A stretch of DNA of 64,000 bases from the NCBI GenBank assembly GCA_027919835.1, contig JANVFP010000008.1:1426001-1490000 (forward strand). Direction: 5' to 3'. The notes beneath the pieces are model-generated. The model had not been told where the DNA came from and searched no databases. It saw only the letters and a program-made list of their open reading frames with translations. This DNA comes from Lentinula raphanica. Lineage: Eukaryota > Basidiomycota > Agaricomycetes > Agaricales > Omphalotaceae. Shown one piece after another: positions 12,349 through 23,757 of the stretch (positions within the stretch are counted from its first letter, which is position 1; the number at the start of each line of letters is the position of its first letter). Both the position numbers and the translations under genes were made by a program.

Positions 12349-13739
12349 ATGGCCACTGCGATATCTACCTTGTCCTCAACGCCGTCCATGGCCTCTAGTT
12401 CTTCGCAATCCTCAGATTATTCTCGTGTTGTTCGCTTTGACGACGAATGTGTGCTCATTCCGGAGCTTCGACCAATCAAGCGGCCCATCATCATTACCAA
12501 AAGCTACTCCCTACCTTTATGGACTCGACGTAAGCCCTCAGACGACGAGCCAGCAGAAGAACCATCTTCACCAGTGCTCAAGGTTCCGTTTCCCAAGTCA
12601 GTTGTGTCATTCGTCTCTGTAGACTTGTCTCCTCATTCCATAATAGTTTTAAAGCGAAACCCTCCAGGTCCACTAGCCGTGGTCGTGAGCCTGTATCTCC
12701 TCTGAGTCCATGCCTTGTACACAGGTCTCCGTCTTCTCCCTCTGCCGACGATGTTCCTCACCGAAAGCTCGAACGCCGTCCTTCTCTACCAAGTCCTTCT
12801 CTCGTGGACAAAGGGAAACCTCTTCCAACTATTCCTTTACGTTCCTGCTGCCCAGATTGCGTCTCAACTATGGAAGAATGCCTTAAGAAAGGAGAAGCAT
12901 GGGTTGAGAAGTTCACTCGCGGTGCCCGCAGGAGACGGAGCTCCAGCTCTGATTCAGATTGCGGGTTTACACCTGTAGCGTCGACGCACCACGACGACAA
13001 AGACGTAGCCGTCGTCAGAGTGGGAATCTCTGCATCTATCACCGTAGACGAAGTTGACAAACGACGTCGGTCCCGCGAACTGGACACATATCCGGATTTT
13101 ATGACACATGGAGTCTCTGTTTCTCCGTCATCATCACCAGTCGTACCTCATGTTCCATCAGCTATCATCGAGGAAGATGAAGATCAACTTTTCCCTCTTC
13201 CTTCACCCCGCCGTAGTCCCAATGCATCTCCTGCCAACAGTTCCTCCGCGTCTCCAATGCCTAGTCCTAATGGGTCTACATCACAATTATCTTCTGTTTC
13301 TGCTTCAAAGGAACCTCCTAAGATTCCTGAGGAAGGAATACTTGCAAAATCCCTCATGCGCAAGGGCAGATGCGAGAAGGGTTTATTGACACCAGAAGCC
13401 GACATAGGACCTGCGCTGCCTTCTATCTCTCATTCTGTCTTAGCGAATGAAGTGTCACCTCCCTCGCCATTTTCACCGTCAGATACTACACCTCCCTCTT
13501 CGGCTACTCCAGCTACGTTTGTCGATTCACCACCGAGTACCGAGTCACCAAATTCACTTCCGTCACCGATTTCACCTCGCCATCCAAACTCCCATCCATA
13601 CTTGCCTGAACGTAGTCGGGAATCACCTACTAAAGAACGACGTCCTTCACTCGGTGCTACTATGTTGAGAGCTACGGGCGACGTGCTCAAAGGTGTCAGC
13701 TTCAACAGTGGCAGCTTGCATGCCGGAATGTCACTCTAA
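12349..13739 (+). CDS. Ser/Pro-rich hypothetical protein
   Basis: Two exons (12349-12596 and 12647-13739) encode about 446 residues of low-complexity Ser/Pro/Thr-rich protein. I do not recognise a domain. The most ordered segment is near the N-terminus (YSRVVRFDDECVLIPELRPI), followed by a basic and proline-rich region. A cysteine/tryptophan segment after the intron (CCPDCVSTMEECLKKGEAWVEKF) may be folded. Dozens of SP/TP dipeptides suggest a phosphorylated, disordered regulator or scaffold. A basic RRRRSSSSDSD patch lies in the middle. The frame is open and codon use is like that of the neighbours, so it is very likely a real gene. It is followed by RAD9 on the same strand after 640 bp. Confidence 0.65.
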
Positions 13740-14275
13740 AACAGCTTGGATATCTTTTACCAGCTATGAGTTCACTAATTCGCGTTTGTTCCATATGATA
13801 TAATTTGTACTAATAGTATCTCATACCCAGTGTCCTTCTCCCTTTCACGTACATACCTTTCCTGCGGATCCTCTCATTTTTGTTGTCATCATGATTCATG
13901 AATCTCAGTAGTCTCCTGCTTTGTATTAACACTATCATATATATATCATTGAACATGATTCCATACTACGCCTTCTATTCTCTGCACTGTATCTTAAGCT
14001 CCCAGTGCACGGTTTCTGTGACCCCTATCGATTTTTGGGAAGGCAAGTCATCTCATTTGTAAGTAGGTCCATGCATCGCTTCTACTACTAGGTCATCGAG
14101 GAAACGAAAGGCCCAGAGGATTGAGGTAGACTGAAGTTTGATATTCTCTATTGAGCGTTGAGCGCCGCAGTGTTATAGTTCTAAAAGCAGAGGGTCTGAT
14201 TTCGAAGTTGCTTTTCTCATACTAGCGATCGCGAACTTGTCCGCCAAAATAAGCGCGTACAAGGCGCGTTTGTTG

Positions 14276-14281
14276 ACGCGT
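14276..14281. promoter_or_regulatory. ACGCGT MluI cell-cycle box (MCB), distal
   Basis: A palindromic ACGCGT embedded in GACGCGTCA lies 100 bp before the RAD9 ATG. In fungi this hexamer is the core site of the MBF factor, which drives G1/S genes, including DNA repair genes. Function here is inferred from the word and its place. Confidence 0.45.
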
Positions 14282-14359
14282 CAGGCGTCGCGTGATCACT
14301 CCATTAGCACGCCAAAACCAGACGCCAAAATTTCTATTTTGTGTCCTCCTCAACGCTCA

Positions 14360-14365
14360 ACGCGT
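14360..14365. promoter_or_regulatory. ACGCGT MluI cell-cycle box (MCB), proximal
   Basis: A second ACGCGT lies 16 bp before the RAD9 ATG, so it may fall in the 5' leader. Two copies within 90 bp are more than chance would usually give in this base composition. Confidence 0.4.
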
Positions 14366-14380
14366 ATCAGACATAGAGGA

Positions 14381-16140
14381 ATGCAAGCCACCTTCGACGC
14401 GCATGCTCTTAAACGTGAGCAGATATACTCTCTCTCTCCTTATGATCATTTGTCAACAATACCCTTCTCTAGCTTTCACAAGGGCCCTTACTTGTTTATC
14501 TAGATACGGCGAAGAACTTTGCATATATGCATCTTCTGAAACCTTATCGCTTTTCTGTACAAACTCTTCAAAGTCTGCGTACTGTCGCTTCAAGTTCAAC
14601 AAAGAATTCTTCTCGAGGTATCGGGTCGGAGACCCAGCCAAAGGCACGAACGATAGCGCTATGGGACAACTGATGGCGAAGGTCCGAGGAGTCATTCATA
14701 CCCTCGAATTCATGTTGACAGACATTATGATCATGACCAGTCTTTGCTGTCAATATTGAAGCACAAAACCGTGGAATCCACATTGGAAAGATGCGAGATT
14801 TCCATCGTAGAAGGCGTCTCATCCGAAGAATCCACCGATGAGACCCAAGACGGATTAGAGAGTAAACTCATTGTACGTTTGCACTGCAGACACAGTGAGT
14901 TCTTTGAGAGAGTGTATTCCATCTCTCATCGGTATCTTTTTCATAGGTGTTATCAAAACCCACAAGCTACTTCTGCTTGGTTCGACCTCACTCATAGCAC
15001 CCGGAGTACCAGACTCCTCCAACGAAACCCTACTGAGAATAGGCCCTAGAGCTATACGAGATATCATTGAACAGTTCTCTCTTCCCAAAGGTGCAAAATC
15101 TGATCCTCAATTGATTTGGACGTTTGCAGAAGCAGAAGTGGCGGTCAGAAGTCTTGAATCATCAATCGATACTCGAGGTAGATCCCTCGTTATCTTTCGG
15201 AAAATCACAAACTCAGAACGTGTAGGTAAAGCGCAACTCGCGACAGAGCTGTTTATAAGCGCAGATGAGTTCGATTTGTATAATCTCTATGAAGCTCCGA
15301 CAACCATAGCCTTTCACCTTCGCGAATTCAACGTATGGGGTCCGGTAGTTTTACTGCTTTTTCTACTAAATCTATTCTCTCTCAGGCTACAATTGCATTC
15401 GCGGAATTATGTGGTCTCGGATTGGATATCCGGTTTACTGACCCAGCAGAACCCCTCTTTATTGACGTAGAGGGCGACAACTTTGAAACCCTGTTCGTCA
15501 TCTCTACCAGTCACCCTCCCAATTCCTCTGCCCAGGCGCGGCTAGCTCCGTCTGGCCCGAAAAAGCGATTGCGCGAGGATACACCTGCAGACTCTACTCG
15601 ATTCAGAAAACCAACGAAAGTGGTTCAGTCTACAACAGATCTAGGTCAAGACACCACACCTGCTCGTATAACAGCTAGCCCGCTGTCGATGCGCCTTCCT
15701 CAAGTTGCCCCCACATCGCTTTCCCAACGATCAATTTCTTTTCAAGATCAGGATGTCATGACCACTTCTAGATTATCACAACAAAAACCTCCGCTCTTTC
15801 TTCCTACCCCCTCGCAGCTTTCAGATTCAGACAAAGCAGTACTTCGGGAATCAGGCTTGGGAATAGAACACACGAGTGTAGAAGGGTGCAATGAGATGTT
15901 CGAAACGCATGGGTTGGAAATGAATGTTGATGAATTGCCGCTCAACCCAAACTCTGAAGTGCAAATCGATAGAACTGCGGGCAGCATGGGATGGCTAGAG
16001 GAAGATGGTCCAATGCTGACTCCCACTCAGCCCGAAGTTGTATCGATAAACGACGAATCTCGAGTGGGTTTCCTGAGAACTTTGCAATGCGGTCTGTTGA
16101 TATATTCATTCAGGCGTTCTTCCCACTCTTTGAGGATTGA
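14381..16140 (+). CDS. RAD9: RAD9, checkpoint clamp (9-1-1) subunit
   Basis: Rad9 is a PCNA-like subunit of the 9-1-1 clamp that is loaded at DNA damage and activates ATR/Mec1 checkpoint signalling in the nucleus. The start MQATFDAHALK is followed by a 58 bp intron (14415-14472) and then family blocks: RALTCLSRYGEELCIYA, TNSSKSAYCRFKFN, FFSRYRVG, then CEISIVEG, TFAEAEVAVRSLES, LYEAPTTIAFHLREFN, ELCGLGLDIRF and EPLFIDVEGD. These cover the two clamp domains. The C-terminal tail is Ser/Pro-rich and phosphorylatable (RLREDTPADSTRFR onward). A final intron (from 16064) joins ESR to AFFPLFED-stop, the characteristic Rad9 terminus, ending at 16138-16140. Five introns were read, all GT-AG and in frame. 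Two ACGCGT boxes lie just upstream, consistent with G1/S expression. Confidence 0.88.
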
Positions 16141-16243
16141 TAACAGTCTCGATTTACAAACGAAAATGTGCATACTATTCCCATCGTGAGCAGTTGAAAA
16201 ATGAAAAGTGAATACTATCTCGATTTACTATGCTTATTCCTTC

Positions 16244-17653
16244 TCATATGTCTTTGGTCGTCGCCAACAACAAGATATCCGCAGTTATAAAGCTCTGCAA
16301 CCAATTGAAGAATCTCGCAAAAGACCAGGTGCTGTTGTCTAAGTCAACAATGTCGTCCTCGATGAGCTTCTCTTGCAGTCGCCCCTGTAGGATTTGAAAC
16401 TGATCATGACCTGCGTCGAGCATATGAGCTAAAGTTTTTGGTTTCGGTCCTGTGTCCGTTAATAGTGTGGGTTGTGCTAGATGCAACGGAACAATATCCA
16501 TTTCACGCATAACTTCCGACACCACTCGTATGGTCTCGGAAGGATTGAAAACCAAATCAACCATCTCCACTTCTTTCAATGATGGAAATGAGGTGTAGAC
16601 CTTGTTGAGTTTTGAAGGGGTAAAGGCAGACCCACGCAAAGAGACTGAACGCAGGTGGAGGAGCTCATAAGGTGATTCCAAGAATGGATCCAGGTCCGAA
16701 TCCTGGACACCATCTAGAACAAGGATCTCCAACAGTGGAGCGTTAATGGTCAGAAGGATCCCACTGTACACCTGCCCTTCTAGGCTGGAAATACGGAGCC
16801 GCAGTAGCCTAGGAAGCTTGATACGTTCATGGTCTTCGCGAGGCAAGGCATCGTTGATTTCTCCGTTGATAGCGAGATTTTTGATCAACGGGATGCTAGA
16901 CAGAATTTCCCTGAGTTCTCTGTGATCAAGTGGAATACGACCTCCATAGTCGAGCTCGAGATGGGTCACACTCGACAAAGTCGGTCGGGTGTAATACAAT
17001 GCGAATTCATGGAGGCTCACTACCTTCAATCGAGGGCTTCCTCCATTCAAAACAGGGCGTCCATCCCAATTTTCTTCCGATCGAATGGATCGTTCTGGGG
17101 GGACAATACTGATTGCCAGTTTTTCCAAGCTCGGTGTAGCCAATCGGACAATCTGAGTCATCAACAGACTGTCCAATTTTGCCTCAATAAGGCAGATCCT
17201 CCAACGAGCAGAGTGTTGGCACAACATATCTACGATTTTCTGGGTGGGAATGGTATCAGGGCAATCGCGAAGCTGGATATCGAGAAGGGAGCGTTTGGAG
17301 CGAGCCAGATAGACCTCAGCCTTCTTAGGTGAGTAAAGAGGCTGTATCTCGATCTTGTTCCATAATTGTGCTGTTTCGAGTGCCACCATTCGCCAGTGCT
17401 GGCTGACGTGGGACGCCCGCACCTCGAATGGAGACAATGTATTCTCTTCCTCCTCATCCTCAGAATCTTCGAGTGCTGATAATCGCTCGATAGCCTGGCC
17501 TGTGAGGAGTATGATAGAGTGCACATCTACAGGCAGCGTGCTGAAAGGACGATAAGGAAGGTCATCTCTCTCTGACATTTGTTGTGATCGTATGATGTTG
17601 CGCCGACTCCCAGTGGAAGCCACTGTAGCTTTATTAAAGGATCTGAGTAGCAT
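16244..17653 (-). CDS. F-box-type protein with leucine-rich C-terminal part
   Basis: This is a single-exon protein of 469 residues of the large Agaricomycete F-box family. Near residue 38 the F-box-like segment reads STLPVDVHSIILLTGQAI, followed by an acidic insert (EDSEDEEEEN), then VSQHWRMVALETAQLWNKIEI, the conserved Trp-containing end of these F-boxes. The remainder has irregular leucine-rich repeats (LKVVSLHEF, VTHLELDYGG, LRISSLEGQ, LEILVLDGVQD), expected to bind a target for SCF ubiquitin ligase. The start at 17651-17653 is uncertain; MSERDDLPYRPF at about residue 27 is an alternative. The gene is convergent with RAD9 (stops about 100 bp apart). The target is unknown. Confidence 0.75.
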   Translation of the reverse strand: MLLRSFNKATVASTGSRRNIIRSQQMSERDDLPYRPFSTLPVDVHSIILLTGQAIERLSALEDSEDEEEENTLSPFEVRASHVSQHWRMVALETAQLWNKIEIQPLYSPKKAEVYLARSKRSLLDIQLRDCPDTIPTQKIVDMLCQHSARWRICLIEAKLDSLLMTQIVRLATPSLEKLAISIVPPERSIRSEENWDGRPVLNGGSPRLKVVSLHEFALYYTRPTLSSVTHLELDYGGRIPLDHRELREILSSIPLIKNLAINGEINDALPREDHERIKLPRLLRLRISSLEGQVYSGILLTINAPLLEILVLDGVQDSDLDPFLESPYELLHLRSVSLRGSAFTPSKLNKVYTSFPSLKEVEMVDLVFNPSETIRVVSEVMREMDIVPLHLAQPTLLTDTGPKPKTLAHMLDAGHDQFQILQGRLQEKLIEDDIVDLDNSTWSFARFFNWLQSFITADILLLATTKDI

Positions 17654-18220
17654 TTGGGTTTGAGATCTGGTGTAGTGAGATAAGCGTCTCGCAGGAAAAC
17701 AAGAAGCTGGTAGTCACAATTTTGTGAAACATAATCTGCAACATACCTGATATATCGAGGGATGAGCGAGGAGGTTTCCTTTCTATTTGAAGAATGATAT
17801 TGCAATAAATACAGGACCGCTCACCAACTTGTCGGAACCTTCGAGCTATTGAACCTATTCTGTGCATCTTAAATCAACTTCTACTATTTTATAATGACGC
17901 GAACAGTCACTCCGGTTTGTCAGTCGCAATTCTATAACTTTAAACACGGTAGGAAATTCAAAGGAACCAGCTGGAACCAGTCTGGAGCTCAACGGCGGTA
18001 TTTACAAGCACTCATTGTTGTGCGCATTCTCTAGGGCCTTGATATGGATTCGAACTTCTGGGGGGGCAACGTTTAACCGGAATAAAAATACTGAAAATTT
18101 CTCAAGCTTTCAGTGGCTACTCAGATTGGAAAGCGGTAGCGATTAAATGATTTCTGTGTACAGTAAGTGAATATTCCATGTGATGAGTACACGATGCCTG
18201 AGAAGGCAAGTCTAGTCTGA
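17654..18220. other. intergenic, upstream of the F-box gene
   Basis: About 570 bp with no convincing gene. A 77-codon minus-strand frame at 17634-17867 overlaps the F-box start and has no family features, so it is probably 5' leader sequence. Confidence 0.35.
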
Positions 18221-19158
18221 TTATATGTTGTGCAAGCCTTGTGTAAGTTGAATCTGAGTAGAATATCAACGTCGATGTAGATAGCAGTCCATGGGCTCTA
18301 GATACCCTACCTCCGACAAAGTGATTGTTCTCAATTCACCAGGAACACTCACTCCACCTGTAACAGCGTTGAGCCCTGTTTCCAACGCTCGACTCACAGC
18401 GCCCTTGGTCGCAACCCAGTATCGGATTTCGTCAGGTATGACTTGGATTATGGCCACTCGGGGATCATTCTCATCACCCTTGTGGACATTATCTTTCAAG
18501 TCTCCGAACCAGGCCGACAGACTACCGATCAATCAGCGTGCAGCAGTTCTCCATATGTCGAGCATACGAACCCCTTATGCCAATGTAATCTAATTAACTC
18601 TTTGTCTTGTGAGATCTAAATGCAGCGTAGCACTCAATAACCATATCTGGCAAAGATAGCGATAAAGTTGTGAACCTTTGCAACGCCGGCATACCTAATT
18701 AATCGAAGATCAGCTGGATAGATATAATGAGGAAAGTTCCGACATACGATGCCCAGCTGGTGGTTTTCGGGTTGCTGAAGCTTACGTTGACATGCGCATC
18801 GTTTTCTATCTCATCAAATTTGTGCGATGCCTTGTTGGCGAAGAAAATTAGAGAAGTTTGTGTATCACTTTGCGCTGGAATGAAAATTTTGGATATGGAT
18901 CGAGGCAGAGATGAAGACCAAACGAACGGGCGGTAGGTATCATGGCTCGAGAGTGCATCTGCCCACTGGAAGCACGAGTCGTAAGCATACCAGTTTCTAC
19001 ACTCTTCACGATTTCATGTAGATCTAAGACGGATTAGCTGGGTAGAAATACTGGGTTAGGTGTCACCGATCACCTTTGATTTTCTCGTGAGGAGAAAGAC
19101 TGTTATTTTCAGCTTTGGCGACATATGGATCGAGGTTTGGATGAGCTGTGGAAGTCAT
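18221..19158 (-). CDS. Bli-3-like FMN-binding split-barrel protein
   Basis: This is a pyridoxamine-phosphate-oxidase-like flavoprotein of the fungal Bli-3/general-stress-protein-26 group, expected to bind FMN; the reaction is not established for the family. The start is MTSTAHPNLDPYVAKAENNS. Spliced blocks are EIVKSVETGMLTTRASSGQM, TSLIFFANKASHKFDEIEND, VNVSFSNPKTTSWASYAGVA, ISQDKELIRLHWHK, AWFGDLKDNVHKGDENDPRV, VIPDEIRYWVATKGAVSRAL and PGELRTITLSE. The last exon adds IQLTQGLHNI with stop TAA at 18221-18223; this ending matches the family, whereas reading through the intron would end at 18266. There are about seven short exons. Bli-3 is blue-light induced in Neurospora, but nothing in the promoter here proves light control. 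Confidence 0.8.
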
Positions 19159-19499
19159 TGTTGGATGGGAATAGAAAGAAAGAAAGAAAGATGCAGAGGG
19201 CTGTTATAAGAAAACCAAGACGTAGTTAATGATGTCACAGACGAGCTCACCACTGACGCTACTCAGCCGTCATACACTCAAGACCTTTCTCACTGACCTT
19301 GAATGGAAGAATGGAAGAATGACCGGGACATTCGCCCCTCAAAGACCTCATCATAGCAGATAACATACTCGCCCAGTCATTGTTCGTTCCAGCGTAGGCG
19401 TGCTTAACATAGCCAGGAAACTGAAACTGAATATTAGGCAAACAAATGCAGTCTAAATCATGCTGTACATTGAGCAGGGTAAAGGAAATAGGTGAGTAG

Positions 19500-20272
19500 T
19501 TATAGAGACGGCGTCGAGGGTGTTGGTTGTCCTCCCGTCATTGGTGCAGGTACTGACGGTACACGTTGAGTATCAGCATGACCGAGACGAGTGATATAAG
19601 CTTACATGGTGGTGGCCGCTGCGTCTCTGCGAATACTCTTGACATCAGTACACCAACTCCTTCAAATACACCGAGCAGAATCCCACAAGCGATAGCCGAA
19701 CCAAGTGCAGATCTTGGACCGCCTGGTAAAGATTAGATATGTGGGTGAGCTAACGCAGAAAAACTGAATGATTGAAATTTGCATACTTCTAGCAGCTAGA
19801 CAACCGCCAGTCTAAGGAAAGTATACCAAGTCAATTTTCTGTCGATTGAATTTCAAGACTGTGCGACTTGCCAAAAAACCGCTGGCGATAGCGTTGTATG
19901 CGTCTTCTTTTTGTCTAATGCCTTTTATTGCACAGTCAAACGTAGAAAACATTCCTCCCCATATTCCAAAGTTACCACCTGTTACTGGGGCGCGAGCTTT
20001 CATGGAAGATATTGCACCGACGAAACGTTCTCCCTGTATTCAACAAGTGATGAATGACTGCGAATCAAAGCCCAAGCAGAGTAACACGCACCCTTGGTGA
20101 ATTTCGCGCTCCCTTTATGCTATACCATAGTCCTCCACCTACAGCGCCCATAGCAAATGCTCCGCCAAAGTCATTAAGGATAACCCAAGGGCTGCTTGAA
20201 AGTCAATCCGGGGTACATGAACCACGTTTCGGATACTTGCCATGGATCTCTAGTGTGGTCTGCAGAGGCCAT
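19500..20272 (-). CDS. TIM17: mitochondrial inner-membrane translocase subunit Tim17
   Basis: Tim17 is a core membrane subunit of the TIM23 complex that imports presequence proteins into the matrix and inner membrane. Six exons (20241-20272, 20092-20191, 19872-20033, 19787-19811, 19606-19722, 19500-19552) give 162 residues, the family length. The protein starts [20 protein letters not shown] and continues [24 protein letters not shown] (split here by a short gap in wording), then [53 protein letters not shown] and [20 protein letters not shown], giving four Gly-rich membrane helices. Two introns, 19812-19871 and 20192-20240, use a GC donor (GCAAGT) instead of GT; both are required to recover the conserved DPCPWV and SGFLTGG motifs. 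The tail is Pro-rich ([17 protein letters not shown]). Confidence 0.92.
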
Positions 20273-20615
20273 TATATGATATCAGAGCTCGTTATTTTAG
20301 TTTTGTTAAGGATAGACTTGGACGGAAGGTGCTGAAATCCGGTGTGGCGTTGAAGACGTTCGTGAATGGCGAGCTGAAGGAGCTTGTCTTGTAGGCGAAT
20401 TGTAAGTCGAAGTCCAGAAATGTCCTTTTGAATATTGAAGCTGAAGGAGAAGCGTATGCGGTGACAACGGTCGACAGCAAAAAAAAGAGCTTGACGTCTC
20501 GAGAACAAAAACCGGCACGACTCCGGCAAATCCGGAATTACAAATATCACGTGGTCATAATTTATTCAACAACCAAGTTGAAGTTGAAGTCGCGTCTCAA
20601 CTCTTAACCACTATC

Positions 20616-22878
20616 ATGTCGACAACGACCTCATCGTCATCGACGTCTGCATCAGCTGTGCGACGACTCAAACAAGTCTACGTCGAGATACCGCCTTCTC
20701 CATTACACACCTCTCGTCGCTCTTCAGTTCCGTCACTACCCTCTCACCTGTCTTTCAACAATGTTATCAACCATCACAAGGAAAACACGCCTTTGCAAGC
20801 TCATGTCAATGAACACGCGGCTGGTCTTCCTCAAAAACGCAAGAACGATACCTCACATTGGCAAGCTACAGCGAAGAAGTCTCGGAAAGAAGATACTATG
20901 CCTCAAGTCCATCAGGACAAAGATGGCGATCCGGTCATTTGTTGTCATCACTGCAGAAATAAACGTTCTCCATCAGGTGAATCAATCTCCTTAAATGTGA
21001 TGATCAACAATGAACCTTCAATGTCGTTTTAGAAGTTGTGCAATGCACTTTCTTGAAGCCGATTTCTTCCAAGAATGCGGATGCTCGTCGTTGTACAACT
21101 GTTTATTGTCAGAAATGCCTCAAGAACAAATACAACGAAGATTCTGCGCAAATCGTCGCTGCTTCTCGTGGTCGGCAAGAGACTGGACACATAGAAGCTG
21201 CATACATCTTCAAGTGAGATTCATGTCCGCACGTTAGAGGGTTACAGAACTCACGCATTTATCAATTAGATGTCCTAAATGTCGTGGACATTGTGGCTGC
21301 TGGAAATGCAAGCACAAGGACGCTCTAAAAGCAAACGAAGTGTAAGCAATCACGCATACATGCACTCACCAATCGAACTCAATCTGTTACCCAGTTCCTC
21401 ACAAGCGAATCACTTTCCAGGACGAGTAAATGCCACAGGCAAGGATCATCGTACCACCGCAGCTGCAAAAGCGAAAGTTCACAAACCGAAGACTGTCCCC
21501 AAAGTCACTTGGTCGCCTATTCCAACTCGCCTCAAACTCGAGGACGCCGAAGACCGAATTTTCATTCGAGAATTCATCTTGCGTTTTTCTGGTGTACAGG
21601 GAATGACGATCACATTGACTCAGCAAGAAGAATTGGAATCGATAGGAAGCTCGCATGATCCACTTGACGACGATGATGAGGAGAGTACCCCTGTTAACTG
21701 GGTTAGCGAAGCTTGCGTCAAAAACATAATCCTTTCTCTCATTGGCGTGTTGGCCGCCGAGGAGGACAGCAGTGCTACACTGGTGCGTTAAAGCGAAATT
21801 GTTTGATTCTATTTGCTTACCCAAGTTATCATTTCTTCAAATGGTCAGGTCATGGAGAATGCCATTCGAGATATCCGTGACGCAGGTGCCAACTTGACCA
21901 AGATCTGGGCTGTTCTATCGTCGCTTCGGGAAAGTTTAGGCCGCCCTGATGATTCTGGCCGTGGTCGTACAGCAAAAGGGAATGGTCGCGGCGACGATGA
22001 GTCCTCCGAAGACAGGATCATTCTTGAATTTCCAGATCCTTTAGCTGCCCCTGTCAACCACAACATTCGCAGCACTCGGTCACTTGCTACGTCCGGCGGT
22101 TTTCTAGTCGTGACTAGCTCTCAAATGGTTCCTGTGATCGTCGGGTTGATCAAGACCGTGATGGAATCCCATGCGATACGAGTCGCGATTGACGAAGGCA
22201 TCAAGGAAGGCAGGGAGAAGAATCGAGAATCTAGGGAGCTCATCAGGTTGGAGAACGAGTCCTGGAAGAGCTTCGAAGAAAAGCACAAATCCGATGTGAG
22301 TGTTTTGACTTGATATACGAAGATTAATTGATCCACTCAACCGAAATCAGCCGTCCAAGATCGCGACCGAGCGTGGTATCCATAAAGCAAAAGTTCAAGA
22401 CATTGAAAATGCCTCAACGGTTGTCTCGTCCGCCTTTCTCTCTCGGTCAGGTCCCTTTGGATCAGACCAAGATGGCAGGATTTACTGGGCACTGACTCCT
22501 GGTGTACACGATCGCAAGTATGCCTCCGATTACATCGTCTCCCGGCTACCCAACCCTCCCAAACCTAAGAAGGCTAGAAACCGAAAGCAAAGACAACGTA
22601 GGGAGGAAGCGGATGCTCAGGAACTTGGAGAATGGTCGTGGTTCCTAGCAGTCTGGGGCAAGAACCCTAATGAAAACAGCGACGATGATGAACCACAGTG
22701 GTGGGGTTTCTGGGATCCGAAGGAGATTCGTAATTTGGCGAATTGGTTGACTTCGAAGAATGATTTGCAGAATGGTGATGGCGGTGGTGGTTCGACGCGC
22801 GAGATGAAGGCACTGGTGAAGGAGATTACAGACTATGCTAACGTATTGGAGTGGAGAATGTTAGGAGAGGATTATTGA
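20616..22878 (+). CDS. CDCA7-type (zf-4CXXC_R1) zinc-finger protein
   Basis: This is a nuclear protein with the cysteine-rich domain found in CDCA7 / monoamine-oxidase A repressor R1. The N-terminal 90 residues are basic and Ser-rich. Spliced exons then give CCHHCRNKR, a segment with VVQCTF, RRCTTVYCQKCLKNKYNE, and CPKCRGHCGCWKCKHKDA, the signature arrangement of CxxC pairs. Further on a helical region (EDRIFIREFILRF) begins a conserved domain, and the C-terminal exon contains DQDGRIYWALTPGV and WSWFLAVWG, resembling the WHIM-like part of chromatin remodeller subunits. There are six or more exons: the first intron follows RNKRSPS, and another at about 22294-22350 splits after HKSD. The stop is TGA 22876-22878. 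Family members are thought to recruit the remodeller HELLS to chromatin; the partner here is unknown. Confidence 0.75.
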
Positions 22879-23003
22879 AGCTTACGCAGGAATCGTCTTC
22901 CACTTTTTTCCGTTTTTGTTTTCTACTGTGTCCTATTTGAATACGTACAGACCTAGTCATCTATAATGCTTTAGCTATTTGTCGTAGATATTATTGGTAG
23001 ACA

Positions 23004-23615
23004 TCATCCTCTATAACGTTGAGAGATGCTGGTAGCAAGGTAGTCCAAAGAGATTTGCTGTTTAACGCACAAACCAAGGCGGATTGCGAGTCGTGTTGCA
23101 AGGACGTGTTTGCACTGGAAATAAGAGGTGCCAGTGAGGAACCATACTACCAAAACAATGAACTGAACCTACCATAAGACTTTGGCCTGTCTCCAGGACA
23201 GTTAGATTGAATGCAGGACAGCTACAATAGCTGGGCATCAAAGTCTTTGGCAGACCTATGTATACGATGTGAGTGGCAGTTGAGCCTAGGACTTCGTATT
23301 CAACAAAGCCCCAGGGTGTTGAGCTCTCGGTGACTGCAAGGAAATGTTAGTTAGGGATAGCAGCCTGTCCAGCTGGCTCATGAGCCACACAAACCTTTCC
23401 GCTGGTCAATTAGATCGAGAGCCGCAAGAATCAACGTATCTGAGAAGATGCTGTGTAGTTTCAGCAGAGAGTCTTCAGTCAGGTCTTTGCGAGGATATTT
23501 TAGTGGTCAAGCTTCTAAAGCAGAGAAAAAAAAGGATGATACATTGTGAAGAGTCTGTTTCTAGTGAATCAATGACATTATCGGCGAGATGAAGCAGCTC
23601 AGCAGAGGGTATCAT
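23004..23615 (-). CDS. SWS1: SWIM zinc-finger protein, Sws1/ZSWIM7 homologue
   Basis: This small gene is easy to miss because it is cut into four exons. It starts at 23613-23615 (MIPSAELLHLADNVIDSLET) and joins to LTEDSLLKLHSIFSDTLILA, ALDLIDQRKV, then TPWGFVEYEVLGS, and the SWIM motif CSCPAFNLTVLETGQSL spliced to MCKHVLATRLAIRLG, that is CxC...CxH with zinc ligands. It ends TSISQRYRG-stop at 23004-23006. Sws1 with Rad51 paralogues (the Shu complex) promotes Rad51 filament assembly in homologous recombination. The arrangement SWIM plus an upstream helical LLxALDLID segment is what ZSWIM7 proteins have. It is divergent from TRM11 with only 142 bp between start codons. Confidence 0.8.
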
Positions 23616-23757
23616 TATGAGTATTGGCTTCGAGAAATCATAACAGGTTTTGGACAAAAGCAAAGGCGCGTTGATGGCGCAATTGCCCGCTGCTTTCGAA
23701 GCACGTGGAAAATTTACACCTCAACCAGCCTCAACCTCCTACTATCACTATTAGTAT
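23616..23757. promoter_or_regulatory. bidirectional promoter between SWS1 and TRM11
   Basis: Only 142 bp separate two divergent ATGs, so both genes must share regulatory sequence. No TATA box stands out. A GCAAAGGCGCG stretch near the middle is the only GC-rich word noticed. Confidence 0.45.

Larger units (their letters stand above)
13740..14380. other. intergenic region upstream of RAD9
   Basis: The first 400 bp are AT-rich and look like the 3' flank of the previous gene, with no gene seen. The last 150 bp are CpG-rich and carry ACGCGT hexamers and three CGCCAAAA-like words, the kind of site used by MBF/E2F-type cell-cycle regulators. Confidence 0.4.

Noticed and set aside
18266..18310. Bli-3-like protein ending CYLHRR
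   Set aside because: This is reading into an intron; the family-like ending IQLTQGLHNI is reached by splicing to 18253.
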